Shown one piece after another: positions 33,628 through 41,567 of a stretch of 64,000 nucleotides of DNA. The notes under the pieces were generated by a model. That model had not been told where the DNA came from. It saw only the letters and a list, made by a program, of their open reading frames with translations, and did no database searches. Where the stretch lies: contig DATLUG010000028.1 of assembly GCA_035533215.1 (NCBI GenBank), positions 62,001 to 126,000 of the forward strand, written 5' to 3'. This DNA is from DAHUZL01 sp035533215 (GTDB lineage: Bacteria > Chloroflexota > Dormibacteria > Aeolococcales > Bog-877). Every line of letters begins with the position of its first letter. Position 1 is the first letter of the stretch. A program made the translations under genes and the position numbers.

Positions 33628-34881
33628 GTGACGCTGGTCGCGGTCGGGGTCAGCCATCACCTCGCCCCGGTGGCGCTGCGGGAGCGGGTCCACCTCGACG
33701 GGACCACGATCCGGGCCACCCTCGCTCCCCTGGTGCGCCACGCCGGCCTGGGCGGCGCCGTCTGCCTCTCCACCTGCAACCGCACCGAGTTCTACGTCTC
33801 CGCCCAGGGGCAGGAGCAGGCCGATCAGGCGATCGACCGCTTCCGCCGCTACCTGGTGCCGGGGCCCGACGGCTCCCGCTACGTCCACGCCGCCACCGGC
33901 GGTGACGCCCTCGCCCACGTCTTCCGGGTCGCCAGCGGCCTGGACAGCATGGTGGTGGGGGAGGCGCAGATCCTGGCCCAGGTGAAGCGCGCCCACCGGC
34001 TCGCCCACGAGGCGGGCGCGCTCGACCCGGCGCTCGACCTCGTCATGCGTCGCGCGGTCACCGCCGCCAAGCGGGTCCGAACCGAGACCGGCATCGGCCG
34101 GCGCGCGGTCGGGATCGCCCAGGCCGCCGTCGACGAGGCCCGCCGGCGGCGGGATCTCGTGGGCGCCCGGGTGCTGCTGGTCGGGGCCGGCCAGGTCGGC
34201 GCCGGGGTGGCCCGCCTGCTCCGGGGGGCCGGGGCGGCGCCACCGCTGGTGGTGGAGCGCGGCCCCCGCTCCCGCGCGCTCGCGGCGTCGCTCGGGGGCG
34301 AGGTGGTGGCCCGCGACCGGCTGGCGGGGTGGCGGGGCGCGGTCGACGTGCTGGTCTGCGCCACCAGTCAATCGTCGCTGGTGATCGGCGCCGCCGCGGT
34401 GGCGGAGCTCCAGGGCGACAGCGGCCGCGCGCTGCTGGTGCTCGACCTCGCCGTGCCCCGCGACGTCGATCCGGACGCGCGTGGGCTCGCCGGGGTGGAC
34501 CTGGTCGACCTCGACGACCTGGGCGCGGCGATCCGCGCCAACCTCGACGCCCGTGCCCAGCACCTCCGAGGGGCCGATGCGCTCATCGCCGCCGCCGTCG
34601 CCGGCACCCTCACCGAGCTGGCGTCGAGGCGGGCGGCCCCGGTCATCCGACGGCTGGTCGACCGGACCGAGGCCCAGCGCCAGCGCGAGCTCGAGCGCAG
34701 CCTGGGCCGGCTGGGGACGGTCGGGACCGGGGAGCGGCGGGAGCTCGAGCGGCTCACCCAGGCGCTGGCGAGCAAGCTCCTCCACGCGCCGATCCGATAC
34801 CTACGCCATCACGCGGACGATCCCGCCCGCACCGCCCTGGCCCTGGAGGTGCTCGGCCTGGACCTCCCGGGTAAGGGGTGA
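33628..34881 (+). CDS. hemA: Glutamyl-tRNA reductase
   Basis: First step of C5 tetrapyrrole synthesis: reduces glutamyl-tRNA to glutamate-1-semialdehyde. It has 417 residues. VAVGVSHHLAPVALRERV is followed by the catalytic cysteine in CLSTCNRTEFYVSAQG and the tRNA-binding HVFRVASGLDSMVVGEAQIL. The NADPH site is VLLVGAGQVGAGVARLLRG. A C-terminal dimerisation helix bundle ends it. GTG 33628 is chosen because GGAGG lies six bases upstream and family members begin there; GTG 33604 would add eight residues. It overlaps hemC as GTGA and heads hemA-C-D-B-ppi-hemL. Confidence 0.96.
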   Translation: MTLVAVGVSHHLAPVALRERVHLDGTTIRATLAPLVRHAGLGGAVCLSTCNRTEFYVSAQGQEQADQAIDRFRRYLVPGPDGSRYVHAATGGDALAHVFRVASGLDSMVVGEAQILAQVKRAHRLAHEAGALDPALDLVMRRAVTAAKRVRTETGIGRRAVGIAQAAVDEARRRRDLVGARVLLVGAGQVGAGVARLLRGAGAAPPLVVERGPRSRALAASLGGEVVARDRLAGWRGAVDVLVCATSQSSLVIGAAAVAELQGDSGRALLVLDLAVPRDVDPDARGLAGVDLVDLDDLGAAIRANLDARAQHLRGADALIAAAVAGTLTELASRRAAPVIRRLVDRTEAQRQRELERSLGRLGTVGTGERRELERLTQALASKLLHAPIRYLRHHADDPARTALALEVLGLDLPGKG

Positions 34882-35771
34882 GCGGGGCGATCCGGGTCGC
34901 CACCAGGGGCAGCGCCCTGGCCCGCCGCCAGACCGAGGAGGCGACGGCGCGCCTCGGGTCCCACGATCCCGCCCTTCTCTGCACGATCGTCCTGGTGCAG
35001 GCGGCGGGCGACCTCGAGCCGGACACCCCGCCGGAGGCCATGGCCGGTGACGGCTGGTTCTCCTCCGCCCTGGAGCGGAGCCTCCTCGAGGGTGAGGCCG
35101 ACCTCGCGGTCCACAGCGCCAAGGACCTGCCCAGCCGCCTCGCTCCCGGACTGGTCGTCGCTGGCTACCTTGCCCGCGCCGATCCGCGAGACGCGGTGGT
35201 GACCAGGGACGGCTCCCCCTGGCGGGACCTCCCGGCGGGGGCCCGGGTGGCGACCGGGTCGCCCCGGCGGGCGGCCCAGCTCCTCGCCCTCCGCCCCGAC
35301 CTCTCGATCGGCTCCATCCGCGGCAACGTCGACACCCGGCTGCGGCGGCTGGCGGAGGGGGACGCCGACGCCCTGGTGGTCGCGATGGCGGGGCTCTGCC
35401 GTCTCGGCCTCGTGATCGGTGCCCTCCCGCTCGACCCCGGGCGGGAGTGCACCCCCGCGCCCGCCCAGGGGGCGATCGCGCTCCAGGCGCGGGCGGGCTC
35501 GATCGCGGCGGCCGCGGCCGCCGCCGTCGACGACCCCGTGACCCGGCGGTGCGTCGAGGCCGAGCGGACGGTCCTGGCCGCGCTGGGGGGCGGCTGCCGG
35601 CTCCCGCTCGGGGTGCTCGCCGAGCCCGAGGGCGGCGGGCGGGTGACCCTCACGGCCGCGTTCGCCGATCCGGCCTCGGCGCCCGGCACTCCCCTGCGCC
35701 GACTCACCCGGCGGGGTGACCTGGGGTCGGTGGGGGCGCTCGCCGCCGACCTCGCCGGTGCCCTCCTCTGA
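34878..35771 (+). CDS. hemC: Porphobilinogen deaminase (hydroxymethylbilane synthase)
   Basis: Polymerises four porphobilinogens into hydroxymethylbilane. It has 297 residues. RVATRGSALARRQTEEA is the N-terminal motif; LLEGEADLAVHSAKDLPSRL holds the catalytic aspartate region; TGSPRRAAQL and IGSIRGNVDTRLRRL bind the growing chain. The dipyrromethane cofactor attaches at C240 in ALGGGCRLPLGV. GTG 34878 overlaps the hemA stop. The stop TGA at 35769 overlaps a CTG that seems to start hemD. Confidence 0.95.
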   Translation: MSGAIRVATRGSALARRQTEEATARLGSHDPALLCTIVLVQAAGDLEPDTPPEAMAGDGWFSSALERSLLEGEADLAVHSAKDLPSRLAPGLVVAGYLARADPRDAVVTRDGSPWRDLPAGARVATGSPRRAAQLLALRPDLSIGSIRGNVDTRLRRLAEGDADALVVAMAGLCRLGLVIGALPLDPGRECTPAPAQGAIALQARAGSIAAAAAAAVDDPVTRRCVEAERTVLAALGGGCRLPLGVLAEPEGGGRVTLTAAFADPASAPGTPLRRLTRRGDLGSVGALAADLAGALL

Positions 35772-36571
35772 GCGCGCTCGGCGGCCGCCGCGTGCTGGTC
35801 ACCCGCCCCGGCCGCGACGCCCGGGAGCTGGCCGCACGGCTGCGGGCGCTGGGGGCGACCCCGGTCGTGGTGCCGGTGATGACCCGCCGTCGCACGGCCC
35901 CCGACGACGTCATCGCGGACGACCTCGTGAACCACGCCGGCGACCGGGCGGTGGTGGTGTTCACCAGTGGGCACGCGGTGCGGCTGGTGGCGGCGGCGGC
36001 GCGCCGGGCGGCCTTCGACCTCGCCGGGCTCGGCGCGACGGTGGCGGCGATCGGGCCGGCGACGGCGGCGGCCCTGGCCCGCGCGGGCCGGCCCGCCGAC
36101 CTGGTGCCGGACACCTTCGTCGCCGAGGCGGTCGCGGATGCGCTCGTCGCCCGCGGGGTCGAGGGCCGCCCGGTGTGGCTGCCGCGGGCGGTCGAGGGTC
36201 GGCCGGTGCTGCCGGAGCGGCTTCGCGCCGCCGGTGCCGTCGTCACCGAGCGCCACCTCTACCGCACCGTGACGGCCGCCCGGATGGCGGCGCCGCTGGC
36301 CCAGGCCCTGGCGGCTCCGCTGGACGCCGTCACCTTCACCAGCGGCAGCACCGTCCGCCATTTCGAGCGGCTGCGCCAGGGGCGGCCGCTGCCCCGGGGC
36401 TGCCGGGTCGCGTGCATCGGGCCGGTGACGGCGGCGGCCGCCCGGGCGGCCGGCCACCCCGTCGCTATAATCGCCGCCGAGCACACCACGTCTGGGCTGT
36501 GCTGCGCCCTGTGCGCCGAGCTGGACCGGGGGGGCGTGCCGTCGCAGCCGGCCGCAGGAGGACCGCCGTGA
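35768..36571 (+). CDS. hemD: Uroporphyrinogen-III synthase
   Basis: Closes hydroxymethylbilane into uroporphyrinogen III. About 267 residues, low conservation as usual. Visible marks are RVLVTRPGRDARELAARLRA at the start, VVFTSGHAVRLVA, VAAIGPATAAALA, VTERHLYRTVTA and the second-domain VTFTSGSTVRHFERL, then VACIGPVTAAAARAAG. Family members start with a short 'SALxGRRVLVTRP' lead; here LSALGGRRVLVTRP begins at CTG 35768, which overlaps the hemC stop (CTGA). GTG 35792 starts at the strand itself and would lose eight residues. Codons near the end include a rare ATA within a TATAAT box. Confidence 0.9.
   Translation: MSALGGRRVLVTRPGRDARELAARLRALGATPVVVPVMTRRRTAPDDVIADDLVNHAGDRAVVVFTSGHAVRLVAAAARRAAFDLAGLGATVAAIGPATAAALARAGRPADLVPDTFVAEAVADALVARGVEGRPVWLPRAVEGRPVLPERLRAAGAVVTERHLYRTVTAARMAAPLAQALAAPLDAVTFTSGSTVRHFERLRQGRPLPRGCRVACIGPVTAAAARAAGHPVAIIAAEHTTSGLCCALCAELDRGGVPSQPAAGGPP
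36466..36471 (+). promoter_or_regulatory. Perfect TATAAT inside the 3' end of hemD
   Basis: Consensus -10 hexamer 97 bases before the hemB start, created by the codons GCT-ATA-ATC where ATA is otherwise avoided. No -35 consensus is evident at 17 bases. A candidate internal promoter for hemB. Confidence 0.5.
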
Positions 36572-37554
36572 GTGTTCCGGTCGAGCGCCCGCGCCGGTTG
36601 CGGCGCACCGAGGCGCTGCGCCGGCTGGCCCGGGAGACCCGGCTGACGGTGGACGACCTCATCCTGCCGCTCTTCGTCGCCGAGGCGATCGACCAGCCCC
36701 GCCCGATCGTGGCGATGCCGGGCGTGGTCCAGGAGACCGAGCGCACCGTCGTCGACCGCGCCGCGGAGGCGATGGAACTGGGGCTGCCGGCGGTGGTCCT
36801 CTTCGGGGTGCCGGCGGGCAAGGACGCCGCCGGCAGCACCGCGTGGCAGCGGGACGGCATCGTCCAGCGCGCCTGCGCCGCCATCCGCGAACGCGTCGGC
36901 GACCGTCTCCTGGTCATCGCCGACACCTGTCTCGACGCGTACACCGACCACGGCCACTGCGGGGTGCTCGGCGGCGACGGCCAGGTGGACAACGACGCCA
37001 CCCTGGAGGCCTACGTCCGCACCGCGGTGAGCCAGGCCGCGGCCGGGGCCGACGTGGTGGCCCCCTCCGGGATGATGGACGGGCAGGTGGCCGCGATCCG
37101 CGAGGGCCTCGACGCCGAGGGGCACCCGGACACCCTCGTCCTCGCCTACGCGGCCAAGTTCGCATCCGCCCTGTACGGTCCCTTCCGCGAGGCGGCCGGG
37201 TCCACCCCCCGCGTCGGCGACCGCCGCGGCTACCAGCTCGATGTCGGCAACCGGCGGGAGGCGGTGCGCGAGGTGGAGCTGGACTGTGCCGAGGGCGCTG
37301 ACATGGTGATGGTGAAGCCGGCGCTCACCTCCCTCGACGTCCTCGCCGAGGTGCGCGGCGTGGTCGACCGCCCCCTGGGCGCCTTCTGCGTCAGCGGCGA
37401 GTACGCGATGCTGCGGGCGGCGGGCGCGGCCGGCTCCCTCGACGAGGCGGAGGCGACGATGGAGGTCCACCTCGCCATCCGGCGCGCCGGTGCGGACTTC
37501 ATCTGCACCTACCACGCGCTGGAGCTCGGCCGCCGCCTCTGTGGGCGAGGATGA
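36568..37554 (+). CDS. hemB: Delta-aminolevulinic acid dehydratase (porphobilinogen synthase)
   Basis: Condenses two aminolevulinates into porphobilinogen. It has 328 residues. LRRTEALRRLARETRLTVDD and LILPLFVAEAIDQPRPI open the barrel. The zinc-type region has cysteines in IADTCLDAYTDHGHCGVL. Schiff-base lysines are in YAAKFASALYGPFREAAGS and MVMVKPALTSLDV. APSGMMDGQVAAIREGLD and SGEYAMLRAAGAAG complete the site. GTG 36568 overlaps the hemD stop and has AGGAGGA upstream. It overlaps the next gene (ATGA), a cyclophilin that interrupts the hem order. Confidence 0.96.
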   Translation: MSVPVERPRRLRRTEALRRLARETRLTVDDLILPLFVAEAIDQPRPIVAMPGVVQETERTVVDRAAEAMELGLPAVVLFGVPAGKDAAGSTAWQRDGIVQRACAAIRERVGDRLLVIADTCLDAYTDHGHCGVLGGDGQVDNDATLEAYVRTAVSQAAAGADVVAPSGMMDGQVAAIREGLDAEGHPDTLVLAYAAKFASALYGPFREAAGSTPRVGDRRGYQLDVGNRREAVREVELDCAEGADMVMVKPALTSLDVLAEVRGVVDRPLGAFCVSGEYAMLRAAGAAGSLDEAEATMEVHLAIRRAGADFICTYHALELGRRLCGRG

Positions 37555-38282
37555 GGGCGGCGGGGACGGGCCTGCCGGCGGCGCCGGCCACCCCGCGGGC
37601 CCGGCGCGCCCTGGCGGCGGGGACGGCGCTGGTGGCGCTGGCGGCCGCGGCCGGGTACGGGATCAACGCCATCGCCTCGCGTCCGGCGCCGGTGGTTCGG
37701 CCGCTGGCGGTGCAGACCGCGGCCTGCGCGCGAGCCCACTTCGGGCCGGTGCTGCGGCCGCTCGGCGCGCCGCCGTCGCTGCACCGCTATCGCCGCGCCC
37801 CCGCCATGACCATCGACGTGGCCCGGCTCTACCAGGCCACCATCGCCGGGCCGGCGGGCCGCTTCAGCGTCTGTCTGGTGCCCGGCTGGGCGCCCCACAC
37901 CGTCAATGTCTTCGTCACCCTGGCCCGCAACCGCTTCTTCGACGGGCTGCGCTGGGTGCGCGATCCCACCACCGCTCCGGGGGGGCCGGTGATCCAGGGG
38001 GGCAGTCCCACCGACACCGCCAGCGGGGGCCCTGGCTTCGCGTTCCCCGACGAGACCGTCCGCGGCCCCCTCTACGGCCACGGCCACTACCTGCCCGGCG
38101 CGGTGGCGATGGCCAACAGCGGTCCCAACACCAATGGGAGCCAGTTCTTCGTGACCCTGCGGCCGTTCACCCTGCCGCCCAGCTACAACCTCTTCGGCAC
38201 GGTGACCCAGGGCCTCGCGGTGGCCCGACGGGTGCGCAAGGGCCAGCGGATGACGGTGACCGTGCGCGAGGCGCGCTCCTGA
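37551..38282 (+). CDS. Membrane-anchored or secreted cyclophilin-type peptidyl-prolyl isomerase
   Basis: A 243-residue protein. An N-terminal hydrophobic segment (ALAAGTALVALAAAAGYGIN) acts as signal or anchor. The cyclophilin domain shows HTVNVFVTLARNRFFDGLRW, GGPVIQGGSPTDTASGGPGF and VAMANSGPNTNGSQFFVTLR. Several catalytic residues of the archetype are kept (the Q and F of NGSQFF, the Q of VIQGG). ATG 37551 overlaps the hemB stop. Its stop overlaps the CTG proposed for hemL. It is a foldase outside the cytoplasmic membrane; its presence inside the heme operon has no obvious metabolic reason. Confidence 0.92.
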   Translation: MRAAGTGLPAAPATPRARRALAAGTALVALAAAAGYGINAIASRPAPVVRPLAVQTAACARAHFGPVLRPLGAPPSLHRYRRAPAMTIDVARLYQATIAGPAGRFSVCLVPGWAPHTVNVFVTLARNRFFDGLRWVRDPTTAPGGPVIQGGSPTDTASGGPGFAFPDETVRGPLYGHGHYLPGAVAMANSGPNTNGSQFFVTLRPFTLPPSYNLFGTVTQGLAVARRVRKGQRMTVTVREARS

Positions 38283-39667
38283 CCGCCTCCCCGCCACCCG
38301 CTGCCGGGGCCTCGAGGACCGACCCCGGCGCGGGTCGGCGCTCGGCGGCGGCCTTCGAACGGGCCCGGTCCGTCATCCCCGGGGGGGTGAACAGCCCGGT
38401 GCGCGCGTTCTCGGCGGTGGGCGGCACCCCGCCGTTCCTGGCCGCGGGCGACGGCTGCCGGCTCCGCGACATCGACGGGCGCGGCTACGTCGACTGCGTT
38501 GGCGCCTACGGCCCCCTCATCCTCGGCCACCGCGAGCCCGCGGTGGTGCGCCGGCTGCAGGCGCAGCTGGAGCTGGGGACCGCCTTCGGCGGTCCCACCC
38601 TGGCCGAGACCGAGCTGGCGGCGCGGATCGTGGCGGCCCTCCCGGGGGTGGAGATGGTGCGCCTGGTGAGCAGCGGCACCGAGGCGGCGATGAGCGCGGT
38701 GCGCCTGGCCCGCGCCGCCACCGGCCGGGACCGGATCATGAAGTTCGACGGCGGCTACCACGGCCACAGCGACGCCCTCCTGGCCCAGGCCGGCTCCGGG
38801 GTGGCGACGCTGGGGATCCCCGGGTCCCCCGGCGTCCCCGCGGCGACCGTCGCCGACACCCTGGTCCTCCCGTACAACGACCTCGACCGGGCCCTCGGGG
38901 TGTTCGCCCGCGAGGGGGAGCGGATCGCGGCGGTCCTGGTGGAGCCGATCGCCGGCAACATGGGGGTGGTGCCGCCGGCGCCCGGCTTCCTGGAGGGGCT
39001 GCGCCGGGCGGCCAGCGCCTTCGGGGCGCTGCTCGTCTTCGACGAGGTGATCACGGGGTTCCGGGTCGGTCCGGCCGGGGCGCAGGGGCTGCTGGGGGTC
39101 CTTCCCGACCTCACCTGCCTCGGCAAGGTGATCGGCGGGGGACTGCCGATCGGCGCCTACGGCGGCCCGCGCCACCTGATGGAGCGGATCGCGCCCGCGG
39201 GGCCCGTCTACCAGGCCGGCACCCTCAGCGGCAACCCGCTGGCGGTGGCGGCGGGCCTGGCCACCCTGGAGCGGCTGGCGGCGCTCGACGACCCCTACGC
39301 GCGCCTGGAGGCGCTGGGGGCCCGACTCGCCCGGGGCCTGGAGGGCGCCGCCGGAGCCGCCGGGGTGCCGCTCACGGTCAACCGGGTCGGCTCGATGCTG
39401 ACCCCGTTCTTCGCGGCCGGTCCGGTGCGGGACCATGCCGAGGCGCGGGCCAGTGACCGGGAGCGGTTCGCCGCCGTCCACCGTGGCTGGCTCCGGGGCG
39501 GGGTGTACTGGCCGCCCTCACCGTTCGAGGCCGGGTTCGTGTCCCTGGCCCACGACGAGGCGGCCATCGACGAGGTGACCCGTGCGTTCGCGGGGGCGCT
39601 GGCGGACGCCGCTGCGCCGGGGGATCGCGGAAAGGGCGGTGCTATACTCGCGCCGAGCGATCGCTGA
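38279..39667 (+). CDS. hemL: Glutamate-1-semialdehyde 2,1-aminomutase
   Basis: PLP enzyme that makes 5-aminolevulinate in the C5 pathway, partner of HemA. About 462 residues. RSVIPGGVNSPVRAFSAVGG opens the conserved part. SSGTEAAMSAVRLARAATGR, KFDGGYHGHSDALLAQAGSG and LLVFDEVITGFRVG follow, and the PLP lysine is in CLGKVIGGGLPIGAYGGPRH. No ATG or GTG occurs between the preceding stop and the conserved block, apart from one inside PGGVNSPV. CTG 38279 overlapping the ppi stop (CTGA) gives a normal 25-residue lead. The 3' end carries a TATACT box for tatA. Confidence 0.94.
   Translation: MTASPPPAAGASRTDPGAGRRSAAAFERARSVIPGGVNSPVRAFSAVGGTPPFLAAGDGCRLRDIDGRGYVDCVGAYGPLILGHREPAVVRRLQAQLELGTAFGGPTLAETELAARIVAALPGVEMVRLVSSGTEAAMSAVRLARAATGRDRIMKFDGGYHGHSDALLAQAGSGVATLGIPGSPGVPAATVADTLVLPYNDLDRALGVFAREGERIAAVLVEPIAGNMGVVPPAPGFLEGLRRAASAFGALLVFDEVITGFRVGPAGAQGLLGVLPDLTCLGKVIGGGLPIGAYGGPRHLMERIAPAGPVYQAGTLSGNPLAVAAGLATLERLAALDDPYARLEALGARLARGLEGAAGAAGVPLTVNRVGSMLTPFFAAGPVRDHAEARASDRERFAAVHRGWLRGGVYWPPSPFEAGFVSLAHDEAAIDEVTRAFAGALADAAAPGDRGKGGAILAPSDR
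39643..39648 (+). promoter_or_regulatory. -10 box for tatA inside hemL
   Basis: TATACT 31 bases before ATG of tatA, created by GCT-ATA-CTC in the last codons of hemL. It would give a leader of about 25 bases that includes the GAGGGG ribosome site. The -35 is not recognisable. Confidence 0.55.
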
Positions 39668-39678
39668 GGGGAACGACC

Positions 39679-39963
39679 ATGGTGTCTCCGTCTCACATCC
39701 TGCTGCTCGGCCTGCTGATCCTGCTGGCGCTGGTGGTCTTCGGTCCCAAGCGGCTCCCCGAGCTGGGCGGCAGCATCGGGCGAGCGATCCAGGAGTTCCG
39801 GCGGGCCTCCACCCAGGCGGTCACGGAGATACGGGCCCACACCGACCCTTCCGGGCCGGCCCCGCCGCCGACGGTGCCGCCCTCCCCCCCGGTCGCGGCC
39901 GCGCCGGCCGAGCCGGAGCCGATCGAGACCGGCTCGCGCAGCGGCGACGCCCCCGGTCGCTGA
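39679..39963 (+). CDS. tatA: Sec-independent translocase component TatA/TatE
   Basis: A 94-residue subunit of the twin-arginine translocase. An N-terminal membrane helix (ILLLGLLILLALVVFG) leads straight into the family motif FGPKRLPELGGSIGRAIQEF, an amphipathic helix, and a Pro/Ala-rich tail. Length and hinge fit TatA better than TatB. ATG 39679 has GAGGGG eight bases before. tatC follows 21 bases downstream. It pairs with folded, cofactor-bearing exported proteins; none with an obvious RR signal is seen in this window. Confidence 0.94.
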   Translation: MVSPSHILLLGLLILLALVVFGPKRLPELGGSIGRAIQEFRRASTQAVTEIRAHTDPSGPAPPPTVPPSPPVAAAPAEPEPIETGSRSGDAPGR

Positions 39964-39984
39964 TCGGGACCACTCGCGTCGGCC

Positions 39985-40785
39985 GTGACCACCCAGCCGG
40001 TGGGTGAGGCGCTCGCGCCGGGGCCGTTCGGCGCCGCGTCCGACCCGGCCGACGACGCCCCCCGCCTCACCCTGGTCGAGCACCTCGAGGACCTGCGCCG
40101 GGTGGTGATCGTCTGCCTGGTCGCCTGGGCGGCGGCGAGCGCGCTGGCGTTCGTGTTCAACCACGCCATCATCGCCGTCTTGGAGCGGCCGCTCCACCTC
40201 GCGCTCGTCCATCGCCAGCGCGCGCCCTTCGGCACCACGGTGGTCGTCACCAGCCCCATCGAGGGGCTCTCCATCCCCTTCAAGGTCGCCGCCGCCGCCG
40301 GCCTGATCGCATCCCTGCCGGTGGTCGTCTGGCAGCTCTGGACGTTCGTCGCCCCCGGGCTGCGCCCCAGCGAGCGCCGCCTGGCCGGCCCCTTCATCGC
40401 CGCCAGCCTGCTCTGCTTCGCCCTCGGCGCCGCCTTCGCCTACTTCGTCATGCCCGTGGGGCTCAGCTTCCTCGCCACCTTCCTCGGCACCAACGCCGTC
40501 TACCTGCCCGACCTCGCCAGCTATCTCAGCTTCTTCGTCCTGGTCATCGTCATCTTCGGAGTCGCCTTCGAGATGCCGGTGGTGCTGAGCCTCCTGGGCG
40601 CGCTCGGCATCGTCAGCAGCAAGCGGCTCCGACGCTGGCGGCGTCCCGCGTACTTCATCATCGTCGCCGCCGCGCTGGTGATCACCCCCGGCGCCGATCC
40701 CTTCACCCCGACCTTCCTCTCGGTGGCGCTGCTGTGCCTGTACGAGGCGAGCGTGCTGGTCGTCCGCTACCCGCTCGGTCGATGA
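39985..40785 (+). CDS. tatC: Sec-independent protein translocase TatC
   Basis: A 266-residue six-helix membrane protein that recognises the twin-arginine signal. LTLVEHLEDLRRVVIVCLVA is the family start, with the signal-binding glutamate in EHLEDLR. SPIEGLSIPFKVAAAAGLIA, WQLWTFVAPGLRPSERR, FGVAFEMPVVLSLLGALGIV and AAALVITPGADPFTPTFLSV follow in order. GTG 39985 is the start. Its stop overlaps rph as ATGA. Confidence 0.96.
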   Translation: MTTQPVGEALAPGPFGAASDPADDAPRLTLVEHLEDLRRVVIVCLVAWAAASALAFVFNHAIIAVLERPLHLALVHRQRAPFGTTVVVTSPIEGLSIPFKVAAAAGLIASLPVVVWQLWTFVAPGLRPSERRLAGPFIAASLLCFALGAAFAYFVMPVGLSFLATFLGTNAVYLPDLASYLSFFVLVIVIFGVAFEMPVVLSLLGALGIVSSKRLRRWRRPAYFIIVAAALVITPGADPFTPTFLSVALLCLYEASVLVVRYPLGR

Positions 40786-41567
40786 GGGGGCCCAGCGCGT
40801 CGGCGCCCGGCCGCTCCCCCGACGGCGCCGACCACGAGCACCCAGAGGGCCGCGCCGACGGCCGTGCCGACGACGCGTTGCGGCCGGTCACCATCCGGGC
40901 CGGCGTCAGCGCCAACGCGGAGGGATCGGCCTTGATCCAGGTGGGCGGCACCAGGGTGCTGTGCACCGCCAGCATCGAGGACCGGGTCCCGGCCCACCGC
41001 CGCGGCAGCGGCGGCGGCTGGGTCACCGCCGAGTACGCCATGCTGCCGCGGTCGACGGTGGAGCGCACCCCCCGGGATCGGGGCGGCTACCAGGGCGCGC
41101 GCAGTCAGGAGATCCAGCGTCTGATCGGCCGTGCGCTGCGGGCGTCGGTCGACCTCGCCGCCCTGGGCGCGCGCACCGTGATCGTCGACTGCGACGTGCT
41201 GGAGGCCGATGGCGGGACCCGGGTGGCGGCGGTGACGGGAGGCTGGGTGGCGCTGCACGGGGCCTGCCGCCGCCTCCGCGCGGCCCGGCTGGTCCGCCGC
41301 GACCCCATCCGCAGGCAGGTCGCCGCGGTCAGCTCGGGGGTGGTGGCAGGGCGCCCCCTGCTCGACCTCGACTACCGCGAGGACGTCATCGCCACCACCG
41401 ACATGAACTGCGTCGGCACCGACGACGGCCGCCTGGTGGAGGTGCAGGGAACGGCCGAGGGCGAGCCGTTCAGTCGGACCGAGCTCGAGCGCCTCCTCAC
41501 CCTGGCCCAGGCTGGCATCGTCGCCCTCGCAGGGGTCCAGCGGGAGGCCCTGGCGGAGGCCCCCTGA
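40782..41567 (+). CDS. rph: Ribonuclease PH
   Basis: Phosphorolytic 3'-5' exoribonuclease that trims tRNA precursors. It has 261 residues, with a 25-residue N-terminal extension before GRADDALRPVTIRAGVSANA. ALIQVGGTRVLCTASIEDRV, GGWVTAEYAMLPRSTVERTP and RGGYQGARSQEIQRLIGRAL form the RNA-binding part; VDCDVLEADGGTRVAAVTGG and DLDYREDVIATTDMN hold the phosphate and metal sites. ATG 40782 overlaps tatC. Its stop overlaps the CTG proposed for rdgB, the usual downstream partner of rph. Confidence 0.95.
   Translation: MRGPSASAPGRSPDGADHEHPEGRADGRADDALRPVTIRAGVSANAEGSALIQVGGTRVLCTASIEDRVPAHRRGSGGGWVTAEYAMLPRSTVERTPRDRGGYQGARSQEIQRLIGRALRASVDLAALGARTVIVDCDVLEADGGTRVAAVTGGWVALHGACRRLRAARLVRRDPIRRQVAAVSSGVVAGRPLLDLDYREDVIATTDMNCVGTDDGRLVEVQGTAEGEPFSRTELERLLTLAQAGIVALAGVQREALAEAP

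Noticed and set aside
32875..34785. A 636-codon minus-strand frame opposite hemA.
   Set aside because: Antisense shadow of glutamyl-tRNA reductase; no independent motif.
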